Positions 7,855 through 14,801 of a stretch of 32,408 nucleotides of DNA are shown one piece after another. How positions within the stretch are numbered: position 1 is the stretch's first letter; each line of letters starts with the position of its first letter. This DNA comes from Kitasatospora griseola (lineage in GTDB: Bacteria > Actinomycetota > Actinomycetes > Streptomycetales > Streptomycetaceae), in NCBI RefSeq assembly GCF_014648555.1, contig NZ_BMRI01000049.1, forward strand, positions 1 through 32,408. The letters are read 5' to 3'. Made by a program: the position numbers and the translations under genes. The notes beneath the pieces were generated by a model, which saw only the letters and a list, made by a program, of their open reading frames with translations, was not told where the DNA came from and did no database searches.

Positions 7855-9437
7855 CGGACTCCGATCTGCACGTTGGGGCTGGCGGCCAACCCGGCGTAGC
7901 GGGCGACCAGGTCGACGCCGTAGCGGTCGATCGCGGCGTCGACGTTGTCGTCGATCGCGGCGACGACGGTGCGCGGCGCCCAGTGGGCCCGCGCGAGGGT
8001 CTCCTCGGCCGGGTCGGACTCAGGGGTCGGCGCGGGGGTGTCCATCAGCGCGAACAGGCCGGCCAGGCCCGCCAGCTCGCGCATCGCCGCGTTGTCCATC
8101 GGCCCGACGCGGGCGGCGATGTCCTGCCGCAGCTCCTGGTCGTAGGCAACCTGCTCGGTCTCCTGGCGCAGGGCGTGGGCGATCAGGGCGTGCGGGCGCT
8201 CCGGCCGCCACAGCGCCCCGGCGCCGTAGTGGCTGGAGATCTCGACCAGCCATGCCACCGCCCGCTCCGGGCTCCAGCCGCGGTCCGCGATGTCGTTCAG
8301 CACCCAGCGGAGCTGGTCGTGGCTGGCCTGCCGGACCCACGGCACCCGCCGGTAGGCGACCCGGGCCATCAGGTCACCGGCCGCCATCATCGCGGCGGTG
8401 ACGACCTGGCCGAGCACCGTCCGACGCCGCTCCCCCGCCAGCTTCCCAGTGGGCTTCTTCCTGGTGATCGACTTCGTGACACGGGCGTCGCCCGTAGTCT
8501 TTTGATCACCCACGGAGGAAGAGCTCACCAGGTGGGTAGTACCCACCATTGGGGTGCAACGCGAGGTGCTGACGGCCCGTTCGGTGCTGCTGTGACGAAC
8601 GGTGCGGCGGACCCGCCGGGGCTTCTTCGCGGCCTTCTTCCCGAGCTCGGCGATGACCGTCCGGCCTTCCTCCGAGATGCCGACCATCCGGCGCTCCAGG
8701 CCCTCTCCCGCGGTCCGGATCCCCAGCGCCCGGTCGTAGGAGGGCGGGATCAACCGCTCGTACTCGGAGGCCAGGCTCTCCACCCGGGTCTGACCCTTTG
8801 TCATCGGCAGCCGGGTACCGATCGACCGCCAGGCCAGCAGGCCGGTCGCACGCAGGATCTGCAGGTGGTACTGCACAGTCCGCTTGCTGCACTTGAGCCG
8901 TCGCATCAGGTGGGCGATCGTCGGCCGACACGGCGTCAGCTCCGCCAGCACCTCCACCAGCCGCAGCGTCGTCTCCCCGAACCGCGGCCCGTGCGTTGCG
9001 ACGTACAGGCCGGCGCCATGCACCCAGTGCGCGGCCTGCCGCCAGGAGTACCCGTCCAGTGCGGCCCGCCCGGCCGTCCCGGACGCCAGCTGGTGCTCCT
9101 GCGGCACCCATGCGATCCGGATCGTCGTTGGGGCAGCGTCGACCGACTCCCGGCGCTGGCCGGGAAGCGGTGGGATGGCCGCTTCTACACCCAAGGGGCC
9201 GTCAAATCCCCCCTCGACACCATCATCCGGACGAGTGATGTGCGTCACGGTTTCGGAACCGTGCGTGGCAGGTTCGACAACCGGTCCGACAACCGGTCCG
9301 CCAGTGAATGCCAAGGCTGGAGCGGGGGAGGGGATCCTTACCTGCTCCCGGATCCCATCGTTCGAGGTCAAACCGGGGACACCATGATCGACAACCATGG
9401 GGCGGGGAGACTGGAAAGGGCTCGTGAGCTGGGGCAA
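7851..9437 (-). CDS. winged-helix replication-initiator-like protein
   Basis: A 528-residue protein with a disordered, Pro-rich N-terminus (1-120) and a winged helix at about 171-205 (RPTIAHLMRRLKCSKRTVQY, then HLQILRATGLL). A basic linker with AKKPRRVRR follows, then a helical C-terminal domain (about 340-520) with HDQLRWVLNDIADRGWSPER. Proteins with this HTH layout are often encoded beside DciA/DUF721 genes on Streptomyces plasmids, so a replication initiator or origin-binding role is likely but not proved. Of the possible starts I chose TTG at 9437, because AGAAGGAG lies 10 bases upstream on the minus strand; the ATG at 9398 has no ribosome-binding site. A perfect hairpin at 9476-9497 lies just upstream and may be an autoregulatory site. 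Confidence 0.65.
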   Translation of the reverse strand: MPQLTSPFQSPRPMVVDHGVPGLTSNDGIREQVRIPSPAPALAFTGGPVVGPVVEPATHGSETVTHITRPDDGVEGGFDGPLGVEAAIPPLPGQRRESVDAAPTTIRIAWVPQEHQLASGTAGRAALDGYSWRQAAHWVHGAGLYVATHGPRFGETTLRLVEVLAELTPCRPTIAHLMRRLKCSKRTVQYHLQILRATGLLAWRSIGTRLPMTKGQTRVESLASEYERLIPPSYDRALGIRTAGEGLERRMVGISEEGRTVIAELGKKAAKKPRRVRRTVRHSSTERAVSTSRCTPMVGTTHLVSSSSVGDQKTTGDARVTKSITRKKPTGKLAGERRRTVLGQVVTAAMMAAGDLMARVAYRRVPWVRQASHDQLRWVLNDIADRGWSPERAVAWLVEISSHYGAGALWRPERPHALIAHALRQETEQVAYDQELRQDIAARVGPMDNAAMRELAGLAGLFALMDTPAPTPESDPAEETLARAHWAPRTVVAAIDDNVDAAIDRYGVDLVARYAGLAASPNVQIGVR

Positions 9438-9475
9438 GATGACAGGGCTCCTTCTGTACGTAAATGCGCAGAGGA

Positions 9476-9497
9476 CCGTCCCGCATCAGCGGGACGG
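9476..9497. promoter_or_regulatory. 9-bp inverted repeat upstream of the rep-like gene
   Basis: CCGTCCCGC, a 4-base loop, then GCGGGACGG: a perfect inverted repeat 39 bases before the TTG start of the winged-helix gene. It could be an operator bound by the encoded protein or a leader hairpin in its mRNA. A second hairpin, GCCCCCGCGAGGGGGC, follows within about 10 bases. Confidence 0.5.
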
Positions 9498-9616
9498 ATG
9501 GGCGAAGCCCCCGCGAGGGGGCGAAAACCGATCGGCGACCTCCAGTTCTTCTTTCTGGTCCTGGGTGACGTGGGTTGGGTGCAGCTGAGGCCCTGGGAGG
9601 GGCCCCGACTGTGGAT

Positions 9617-9778
9617 GGCTCCTTGTCGGAGCCGGTACTGCATCCGGTTGGAAGCCGGGGTGGTGCTGGTCCTGGCTAGGGACCGATCTGGATTGGCCTC
9701 CTGGCGGAGGCCGGTATTACTGCTGGCGAGTCGGTTGGTAGCCGATCTCCAGCAACCCGCTTGACGGTTGGTAGCCGT
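9617..9778. repeat. covarying hairpin repeats in probable origin region
   Basis: Two imperfect direct units, 9617-9658 and 9695-9747, each hold a G/C hairpin (GGCTCC..GGAGCC; GGCCTCC..GGAGGCC), then a CCGGTA..CTGC linker, then a second hairpin. A third copy of that second hairpin is at 9764-9778. The second-hairpin copies are 15-mers CCGGTTGGAAGCCGG (9644), TCGGTTGGTAGCCGA (9731) and ACGGTTGGTAGCCGT (9764). The outermost pair changes from C-G to T-A to A-T, which keeps the stem intact. Another stem, GGTCC..GGACC, sits between the units. The location ahead of the rep-like operon suggests iterons or a structured control RNA. Confidence 0.6.
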
Positions 9779-9857
9779 CGGGCGGGGCTGAGTAGGTTGC
9801 CGCGTTGATCCGGGTGGAAAGTCCGGGGAGCGGCCAGCGGAGCCAGACCCGTGGAAC

Positions 9858-9889
9858 GGTCGGGCGCCGCAGATGATGGCTTAGGTCAC
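9858..9889 (+). other. protospacer-like match to CRISPR spacer D1
   Basis: 26 of 32 bases agree with the newest spacer of array D (5206-5237), without gaps; all six differences are transitions. The 5' flanking trinucleotide is AAC, close to the type I-E PAM AAG. The differences are not confined to third codon positions in any frame, which fits a conserved non-coding site. Confidence 0.65.
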
Positions 9890-9938
9890 GGAACACCTCC
9901 GCTCTCGGGGGCTGCCGTGGCCGGCCACACATACAGAG

Positions 9939-9998
9939 ACGGCACCCCGCCGGAGCGAGACCCGAGAAGACTCGGTCGACTCCACGGCGGGGTGCCGT
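9939..9998. repeat. long nested stem-loop
   Basis: The 14-bp arms ACGGCACCCCGCCG (9939-9952) and CGGCGGGGTGCCGT (9985-9998) are perfectly complementary. The 32-base interval carries a smaller hairpin, CCGAG-AAGA-CTCGG (9962-9975). It could be a structured RNA, a terminator or an origin hairpin; there is no T-tract. Confidence 0.55.
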
Positions 9999-10100
9999 GC
10001 GCATGTAGGGGTGCCACTGGGGGTAGCCTGCATGACGTCATCACCACCTCTGCCGTGGTTGACCGGGACGGGCCCCTGGCCGGGCGCCGCTCCACTTGAC

Positions 10101-10130
10101 CGCCGTCCGGTCCTTCGGGTCCGGGCGGCG
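10101..10130 (-). terminator. hairpin, probable terminator of the gntR-kinase operon
   Basis: The arms CGCCGTCCGG (10101-10110) and CCGGGCGGCG (10121-10130) pair with one G-T wobble and close around a short interval. It lies 121 bases downstream of the kinase stop on the minus strand and has no strong T-run, which is common in Streptomyces. Confidence 0.45.
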
Positions 10131-10187
10131 AAGTCATTTGGATCACTGACGGAGCTAGCGTACCCCTGTGGACAATGCGCGGAGTAA

Positions 10188-10215
10188 CCGTCAGATCACC
10201 GTGTCGATCTGACGG
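10188..10215. repeat. perfect 10-bp inverted repeat, 8-base spacer
   Basis: CCGTCAGATC, 8 bases, GATCTGACGG. It lies 36 bases past the stop of the minus-strand kinase, so it may be a terminator. The 28-base symmetrical form also resembles an operator or a recombinase-binding (dif-like) site. I cannot tell these apart from sequence alone. Confidence 0.5.
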
Positions 10216-10250
10216 CTCGATGATCAGATGGGTCATCAAGTTCGGGGGCG

Positions 10251-10799
10251 TCATTGCTGATCCCCTGACTTCGCTGCAGCGAGGGCGGCGAGAACCCGTT
10301 CCGGGTGCCCGTCATACACCAGGTGTGGCTCCGCAGCGTCAGGCGGATAGAACCGCCCGCTGAACCTGATCAGGTCCGCCTCAGAGAACAGCATCGCGTT
10401 CGCGTCGTTGTAAGTCTCCTCGTTCCGGATCTGCAGCCGGGACCACAGCACCTCGTGCGTGGCCGGCAGGTAGACCAGCAGGGGTGCGGCACCTACCGCC
10501 TCGATCCGCTCCGCCCACTCCCGCCGCTCCGCCGGAGTCCACAGCCCGTGGTCCAGGACCACCGACTCACCCCGCCGGAGTGCCGCGATCAGGTCCGTGG
10601 CCAGATCATCGAGCACGGGCCGCTCTCGTACGAGGTACTCCCCCCGTGGAAAGTCCCGGCCGTAATGACCGTGCCGCCTCCACATCTCCTCGTCGGGGGA
10701 GATACGGAGGAACCCGTGCACCTCCAGGACCCGGGCCAGACGGGTTTTCCCGGAGCCGGGCAGACCCACCATGAGGACGCACTGCGGCGGCGCACTCAT
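10251..10799 (-). CDS. P-loop kinase-like ATP-binding protein
   Basis: A 182-residue cytoplasmic protein with a Walker A motif GLPGSGKT at 12-19. LRISPDEEMWR (about 31-41) sits where zeta-toxin and polynucleotide-kinase-like enzymes have their substrate loop. VVLDHGLWTPAERREW (about 80-95) resembles a Walker B strand, and a basic lid with RLQIRNEE follows. It belongs to the AAA_33 / zeta-toxin-like kinases; the substrate is unknown. No antitoxin is adjacent. The ATG overlaps the stop of the upstream GntR-family gene by four bases, so both are one operon. Probable terminators lie at 10188-10215 and 10101-10130. Confidence 0.75.
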   Translation of the reverse strand: MSAPPQCVLMVGLPGSGKTRLARVLEVHGFLRISPDEEMWRRHGHYGRDFPRGEYLVRERPVLDDLATDLIAALRRGESVVLDHGLWTPAERREWAERIEAVGAAPLLVYLPATHEVLWSRLQIRNEETYNDANAMLFSEADLIRFSGRFYPPDAAEPHLVYDGHPERVLAALAAAKSGDQQ

Positions 10800-11548
10800 A
10801 GGGAATCCGTGACGTCGAGCCGGGTGCGGCCTGGCGCGCCGATGTCCACGCCGTACTCGAGAACCCGGCCCTGGCCGTCCAGGAAGCGAGCGGTCAGCAC
10901 CAGGATCGCGGCGGTCACCGTGTCCGAGGGGAGCTCGAGAAGCTCAAGGTCGTCGGGAGTGGCGATTCGCGCGCTGGTTGTGTCTCGGCGCTGCACAGTC
11001 TCTCGGCCGCAGGCCCGCGCAATCAGGTCCAGGGAGGTGCCGCCCTCCAGCCGCTTAGCTTGGATCAGTTCCGGTACCAGCGCAGCGAATTCAGCGGGAA
11101 TCCATGAGGTCGAATGCGCGACCACTCCGTGCGAGTCGCGGTAGACGCGCGATCGCCGGGCCACCTGGGCACCGGGTCGAATGTCGAGTGCGGCGGCCAC
11201 CTCGGCAGGTGCGAAGGTGAGGCCGGCGGTGTGCGAATCCGACCGCTCTCCTGCATCCCATGAGGACCCGGTCTGCTGGCCGCGGGCGTGTCGCTGGGTG
11301 CCTGATGAGAGCGAGACCGGCTGGCCGAGTACTGCGGTGCCTACCCCGTGGATCCCCCGCACCAAGCCCTGCTCCGCGAGCTTGTTCATCGCCTTAGTGA
11401 CGGTGGCCGGGCTGGTCTTCCACTCTGCGGCCAGCGCTTTGTTGCTCGGCAGCAGACTACCCACCGCGAGCTTGCCGGAGAGGATGAGATCGCGGTAATG
11501 CTCCGCGATCCGCACGCTCGGCGGTCTGCTGTCGACCCGGTCAGCCAT
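10796..11548 (-). CDS. GntR/HutC-family (UTRA) transcriptional regulator
   Basis: A 250-residue repressor-type regulator. The winged helix (about 11-76) contains PPSVRIAEHYRDLILSGKL, LPSNKALAAEW and SPATVTKAMNKLAEQGLV. A UTRA-like effector domain follows (about 110-245, with SRVYRDSHGVVAHSTSWIP). GntR/UTRA proteins include KorSA of pSAM2 and other transfer repressors of Streptomyces mobile elements, so control of transfer or copy genes is plausible; this is inference. I start it at the ATG giving MADRVDSRPP, because the family's wHTH begins just after it and AGAGGA lies upstream. An in-frame extension to 11650 would add 34 atypical residues and run into the operator region. Confidence 0.8.
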   Translation of the reverse strand: MADRVDSRPPSVRIAEHYRDLILSGKLAVGSLLPSNKALAAEWKTSPATVTKAMNKLAEQGLVRGIHGVGTAVLGQPVSLSSGTQRHARGQQTGSSWDAGERSDSHTAGLTFAPAEVAAALDIRPGAQVARRSRVYRDSHGVVAHSTSWIPAEFAALVPELIQAKRLEGGTSLDLIARACGRETVQRRDTTSARIATPDDLELLELPSDTVTAAILVLTARFLDGQGRVLEYGVDIGAPGRTRLDVTDSL

Positions 11549-11896
11549 GGCCCTGTGTCCTCTGTCTGTTGCGTTGAGTTGTGACTTTTGCCTGTGGTCC
11601 ATCACTGTACCGCTTGACACTGCAGAGTGCCATAGGGCACTGTAGTGCACATCGCAGAGCGTTGACCTTCCTGTTACGTAGCGTCGAACTCTGCGTGAAG
11701 TGCAAACTCCATAGCTCGACCTGCACCGAGCCGCTCACGGCACATACGGGTGACGATCCACGAGGTCCCCGCCGCCGGGCTACGGACAGCTCTTCGCAGC
11801 GGTTTAGCTGCCCGCTCTCCACAGCCTCCCGGCTGTGGCGGTCGGAGAACCCAACCGCCCCCGCCCCCGCCCTTCCCGAGCCCGAGGGAGACCCAG
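11549..11896. other. divergent intergenic control region
   Basis: 348 bases between the GntR gene and the + strand cluster, holding the palindrome at 11618-11647. It is lower in G+C than the coding sequence on both sides, consistent with promoters. An upstream in-frame extension of the + gene (from 11750) exists but is low-complexity and lacks a ribosome-binding site. Confidence 0.5.
11618..11647. promoter_or_regulatory. imperfect palindrome, candidate GntR operator over a promoter
   Basis: CACTGCAGAGTGCC, ATAG, then GGCACTGTAGTG form an imperfect 30-base palindrome. It overlaps TTGACA (11614-11619), a consensus-like -35 box reading towards the + strand gene cluster. A further CACTGTA lies at 11603. 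It sits between the divergent GntR gene (start 11548) and the first + strand gene (start 11897), the expected place for an operator controlling both directions. Confidence 0.5.
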
Positions 11897-12727
11897 ATGC
11901 GTCACAACGGCCGGCCCGCCCTGAGGGCCTCGAAGCTCCCTGCCGCCGACATCAATCTCCGCCCCGGTGAGCCCGTCACCGTGGTCTGCACTGACTGCCG
12001 CACCTGGCGGCGGCTCACCCACTCGATGATCCCCGCACACCGCTCCACCGACCTCGGCCGCGAGCTGGTCGACGCCGACGGGCGGCAGGTCCGGCGCGAC
12101 ACCCGCTGCCCCGGCAGCGGCCAGCGCATCCAGATCGACCTGACGGTCGCCAAATGGGTGACCCGGGTCGAGGGCGGCCTGACCGAGACGGCGGCTTGCC
12201 GCCCCACCAAGGTGCTGCGGAAGGTGCCGACCCCGAAGCCGCCGGCGCTCCACCAGCTCGCCCCGGCCGCGCCGACCGCCACCACCGCCCACGCCGCCTA
12301 CGTCGGTCACCGCAGCCGCTGCGCGGCCTGCACCGACCCCAAGCGGCGCTGCACCGACGGCCTGCGCCTGGGCGCCGCCTACCTCAAGCTGGTGCGCGAG
12401 GAAGAGCAGGCTGGTACCGAACGGGCCGTCGCCGACCGGGTCCGCGCCGACCAGGAGCAGCGGGACGAGGAGCGTATCCAGGCCGGTGAGCAGCTTCAGC
12501 GCCGTCAGGTCCTGTGGGCCGAGCGGGCCCCCGCGGCCGAGACCGCCGACATGATGCGTCGGAGCACCTCCCTCGCCCTGCACGCGGACACCCGCCGCCG
12601 TCTGTACGGCCCCGACCTGCAGGTCGGGGAGCGCGACTCCCACGAGCAGTCCCGCGCGCTGGCCGACGTCCGTACCGAGGCCGCGATCCGTGCGGCGAGC
12701 TCGGTGCGCCGGACCGTGGCGGCCTGA
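11897..12727 (+). CDS. Cys-rich plasmid-type hypothetical protein
   Basis: A 276-residue protein beginning MRHNGRPALRASKLPAAD. The N-terminal half has a Cys-pair motif VVCTDCRTW (about 30-38) and RCPGSGQRIQIDL (about 69-81), suggestive of a Zn-binding fold. A second Cys cluster, RCAACTDPKRRC, is near 138-149, followed by a charged Arg/Glu-rich helical region. Proteins with this N-terminus recur on Streptomyces plasmids, but I know no function. The ATG at 11897 is preceded by GAGGGAG. The C-terminal TEAAIRAASS stretch is where CRISPR spacer D28 matches, with mostly synonymous differences. Confidence 0.75.
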   Translation: MRHNGRPALRASKLPAADINLRPGEPVTVVCTDCRTWRRLTHSMIPAHRSTDLGRELVDADGRQVRRDTRCPGSGQRIQIDLTVAKWVTRVEGGLTETAACRPTKVLRKVPTPKPPALHQLAPAAPTATTAHAAYVGHRSRCAACTDPKRRCTDGLRLGAAYLKLVREEEQAGTERAVADRVRADQEQRDEERIQAGEQLQRRQVLWAERAPAAETADMMRRSTSLALHADTRRRLYGPDLQVGERDSHEQSRALADVRTEAAIRAASSVRRTVAA

Positions 12728-12770
12728 GCCGCCCGTTCCGTACGACGACCTGAATATCTTTACCCCCGCT

Positions 12771-12800
12771 GCGGCGGCCCGGATGTCTCCGGGCCGCCGC
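12771..12800 (+). terminator. perfect 13-bp hairpin
   Basis: GCGGCGGCCCGGA, TGTC, TCCGGGCCGCCGC followed by TTCTCG. It lies 44 bases after the preceding stop and just before the next ribosome-binding site: a terminator, attenuator or mRNA-stabilising stem. Confidence 0.55.
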
Positions 12801-12824
12801 TTCTCGTCGCCCCCGGAGGCCACG

Positions 12825-13415
12825 ATGACCGCCACGATCGACACCCCGACCACCACCACCCCGACCGACACCTTGCCCGGCACCGCGTTCCGGGTGACGT
12901 TCCTCGGTCTGGCCGGCCCCGCCACCGCGCTGTTGCACCGGCTCACCGACACGCGCCTCGTCACCGCCACGGCGACGATCACGGACCGGCGGTTCACCGG
13001 CCGGACCGTCTGGCTGCACCTGCTCGCCGGCGACGGCGCCCGCGGCCTGGCGTGTCTGGACCTCGCCTCGGCGATGACCACCCCCGCCGACCACTACGCC
13101 TCCGGCCGGCACGTCCGGCTGGTCGGCGTCGCGCGGACCCACCGCAACCTGGCCGCCCCGTACATCGCGGTCCGGCAGCTCGCCCCGGTGCCCGCTCCGC
13201 AGCCGGTCGAGGAGACCTTCCTGCTGCGGTACTCCTACGGTCCCTACGCGCGCCTGATGGAGCGAACCCTGACCCGGCGCCAGGTCGACCTGATCGGACC
13301 GGTCGTGATGCGGGCGGCCGACCGCGGCCACGCCTGGAACATCGAGGTCCTCGACGCGGACGGCCTGGACGTCACCGACACCTTCGAGTGCTTCGTCGAA
13401 TCCCAGGCCGCCTGA
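12825..13415 (+). CDS. hypothetical protein, possible OB-like fold
   Basis: 196 residues. A Thr/Pro-rich start (MTATIDTPTTTTPTDT) is followed by a beta-rich region with alternating hydrophobics (RLVTATATITDRRFTGRTVW; HVRLVGVARTHRNLAAPYIAV), which could be an OB-like or other small beta barrel. The C-terminal part has LLRYSYGPYARLMERTL and ends FECFVESQAA. No family recognised. The start ATG is preceded by GGAGG. It lies between two strong hairpins (12771-12800 and 13440-13485). Confidence 0.7.
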   Translation: MTATIDTPTTTTPTDTLPGTAFRVTFLGLAGPATALLHRLTDTRLVTATATITDRRFTGRTVWLHLLAGDGARGLACLDLASAMTTPADHYASGRHVRLVGVARTHRNLAAPYIAVRQLAPVPAPQPVEETFLLRYSYGPYARLMERTLTRRQVDLIGPVVMRAADRGHAWNIEVLDADGLDVTDTFECFVESQAA

Positions 13416-13439
13416 CCCCACCGCCGCCGCACGGCCCGT

Positions 13440-13485
13440 CACGGCCGCCGCCCACCTCCAGCACACGGGGTGGGCGGCGGCCGTG
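13440..13485 (+). terminator. perfect 17-bp hairpin
   Basis: Arms 13440-13456 (CACGGCCGCCGCCCACC) and 13469-13485 (GGTGGGCGGCGGCCGTG) are perfectly complementary across a 12-base loop. It lies 25 bases after a stop codon. There is no T-tract, so a factor-independent role is uncertain. Confidence 0.55.
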
Positions 13486-13595
13486 CTGGTCCGTACGACC
13501 AGCACGACCACACAGAAGAGGGCCCCGAGGATGCGACCCCCGAGGCCCGACCGGCCGCCCCACCACCACGCCCACCAGGCGAGAGGAGCACGACC

Positions 13596-13994
13596 GTGCC
13601 CACCATCATGCACCGCCAGCCCGCCGACCTCGACCACCTCTACACCCGCTACGCGTGCCGCCTGCAGGCCGCCGTCACCGAACTCCTCGCCGAGGTCGGT
13701 CCCACCGCGACCGACCACGACGAGGACGTCACCCAGGACGTGTGGTTGCACGTCGCCGAGCACGGTCTGCCCGGCCACCTGACCGGCCTCGACGCCCTCC
13801 TCGCCATCGCCCGTACCCTTACCGACCGCGTCCGCACCGACCAGACCCGCCGCCGCGAAATCCCCGCCGGCCTGATCCGCACCGCCACGGACACCCCCGC
13901 CGCCGCCCGACCCGCCCCCGCCGGCCGCCGCCGGCCCCGCACCACCACCGCCCGCTACCTCGGCAGCCCGCGCCCGCAGATGGCGGAGTGCTGA
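13596..13994 (+). CDS. sigma-70 region 2-like protein
   Basis: A 132-residue protein resembling the region 2 domain of ECF-type sigma factors: DLDHLYTRYACRLQAAV (about 10-26), then the DEDVTQDVWLHVAE core (about 47-60) and LLAIARTLTDRVRTDQTRRRE (in two parts, about 71-91). No region 4 (the -35-binding HTH) follows; the rest is a Pro/Arg-rich tail. It may be a decayed or minimal sigma factor, or an adaptor that binds core polymerase; the -10-binding residues cannot be judged by eye. The GTG start at 13596 has GAGAGGA upstream; an in-frame upstream extension is low-complexity. The stop is one base before the next ATG. Confidence 0.6.
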   Translation: MPTIMHRQPADLDHLYTRYACRLQAAVTELLAEVGPTATDHDEDVTQDVWLHVAEHGLPGHLTGLDALLAIARTLTDRVRTDQTRRREIPAGLIRTATDTPAAARPAPAGRRRPRTTTARYLGSPRPQMAEC

Positions 13995-13995
13995 G

Positions 13996-14139
13996 ATGAG
14001 CCACCAGCACCAGGGCGAGGCCAAACTCGAGCGCAAGGTCCAGGAATGGACCCAGTCGCAGCAGCAGGTCGCGGAGGTCCAGCAGCAGGCCGAGGAGATC
14101 CGCCAGGAGCGGGCCGAGCAGCAGGGCGGTGCCGAGTGA
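13996..14139 (+). CDS. small coiled-coil protein (47 aa)
   Basis: 47 residues, almost entirely a Gln/Glu-rich amphipathic helix (KVQEWTQSQQQVAEVQQQAE), a likely short coiled coil. It starts one base after the preceding stop, behind GGCGGAG. The stop codon overlaps a following GTG (GTGA at 14136-14139). Function unknown; the position suggests co-expression with the surrounding small proteins. The junction at its 3' end matches CRISPR spacer D27. Confidence 0.65.
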   Translation: MSHQHQGEAKLERKVQEWTQSQQQVAEVQQQAEEIRQERAEQQGGAE

Positions 14140-14216
14140 GCTGGGTCAGCAGCCGACGCCCGCACCCGGAGCCGGAGCCGGAGCCGGAGCCCGCACCGCA
14201 GCAGGGAGGCAAGTGA
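14136..14216 (+). CDS. possible 26-aa Pro-Glu peptide
   Basis: A tiny ORF that starts GTG inside the previous stop codon and ends at a TGA overlapping the next ATG (TGATG). The peptide begins MSWVSSRRPHPEPEPEPEP. Overlaps at both ends are typical of coupled translation. CRISPR spacer D27 preserves the same stop/GTG junction from a related element, where the predicted product begins MSWGGST. It may be a real microprotein or only a relay between neighbours. Confidence 0.35.
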   Translation: MSWVSSRRPHPEPEPEPEPAPQQGGK

Positions 14217-14470
14217 TGGGCCTCCTCTCCTACTTCGGCCTCGGCAGCAGCGGCTCCGGGGCCGGCCCGGCCGTCACCCCGACCACCACCGCCCCCAGCA
14301 GCACCGGCCTGACCGGTAGCTGGCCCGCCTACGACGAGACCACCGCGCGGGAGCACCACCGCATCGCGCAGGTCCCGCTCCCGGCCGCCGAGTACCACCC
14401 GGACGGCACTCGAAAGCTCAGCCCGGTTCCCGACCCGCAGCACGTCTCCCGCTCGTTCTGGAGGAACTGA
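14216..14470 (+). CDS. hypothetical protein (84 aa)
   Basis: 84 residues: a short hydrophobic N-terminus (MGLLSYFGLGSSGSG), a Ser/Thr/Pro-rich linker, and a C-terminal part with EHHRIAQVPLPAAEYHPDG and LSPVPDPQHVSRSFWRN. No family recognised. The ATG follows GGGAGG and overlaps the previous TGA. It continues the tightly packed group of small genes 13996-14583. Confidence 0.65.
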   Translation: MGLLSYFGLGSSGSGAGPAVTPTTTAPSSTGLTGSWPAYDETTAREHHRIAQVPLPAAEYHPDGTRKLSPVPDPQHVSRSFWRN

Positions 14471-14472
14471 CC

Positions 14473-14583
14473 ATGCAGATGACCATCGCCGAGCTGTCCA
14501 CCCAGGCCGACGAGGCCCTGCGGCGGGCACGCGAGGACCAGGCCCGCCGCGACGCGGCGAAGGCCGGCGGCTCCGGCCAGTAG
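14473..14583 (+). CDS. small helical protein (36 aa)
   Basis: 36 residues, one amphipathic helix (IAELSTQADEALRRAREDQA) with an Arg/Ala-rich tail. It starts two bases after the preceding stop, with GAGGAA as ribosome-binding site. Short and unrecognised, but spacing and codon use support it. Confidence 0.55.
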   Translation: MQMTIAELSTQADEALRRAREDQARRDAAKAGGSGQ

Positions 14584-14685
14584 CACCCCTCCCTCCCCTT
14601 CCTTATGCCCTCTCCGCAGGGCTCCGCAGCCTGACTCTCACAACCACCCTGGCATGCGCATGCCGGAATGAGAGCCGGGAGCAGC

Positions 14686-14713
14686 GCGGCGGGTTCCACC
14701 CGGAACCCGCCGC
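14686..14713 (+). terminator. perfect 12-bp hairpin
   Basis: GCGGCGGGTTCC, ACCC, GGAACCCGCCGC. It lies in the 218-base gap after the 36-residue ORF. A perfect palindrome GGCATGCGCATGCC (14651-14664) precedes it. Probable terminator or attenuator. Confidence 0.6.
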
Positions 14714-14801
14714 CCGACCTGGGCCCCGTACCACCACATAGCCCACACGCCGTCAGACTCCGCCACCAACAACGGTGGCCGACCCCGGAAGGACCCCCCG
14801 C

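Larger units (their letters stand above)
9438..10250. other. non-coding probable replication/control region
   Basis: 813 bases without a convincing gene between the start of the rep-like gene and the end of the P-loop kinase. It holds the hairpins at 9476-9497, the covarying repeats at 9617-9778 and a 32-base match to CRISPR spacer D1 at 9858-9889. Further along are a large nested stem at 9939-9998, the palindrome ATGACGTCAT at 10032-10041, a terminator-like hairpin at 10101-10130 and a perfect 10-bp inverted repeat at 10188-10215. The density of secondary structure and the position next to Rep/DciA genes point to an origin. Confidence 0.55.

Noticed and set aside
9812..9830. GGTGGAAAGTCCGGGG resembles the conserved P4 segment of RNase P RNA
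   Set aside because: None of the other conserved RNase P segments follow at the right distances, so it is probably chance.
9717..10004. Minus-strand ORF of 95 codons in the probable origin region
   Set aside because: Its repeated GYQP peptide comes from the covarying hairpins. The differences from spacer D1 are mostly non-synonymous in this frame, and no ribosome-binding site is seen.
10251..10799. Zeta-toxin/antitoxin system
   Set aside because: The kinase fold is similar, but the overlapping partner is a GntR regulator rather than an antitoxin and there is no epsilon-like gene.
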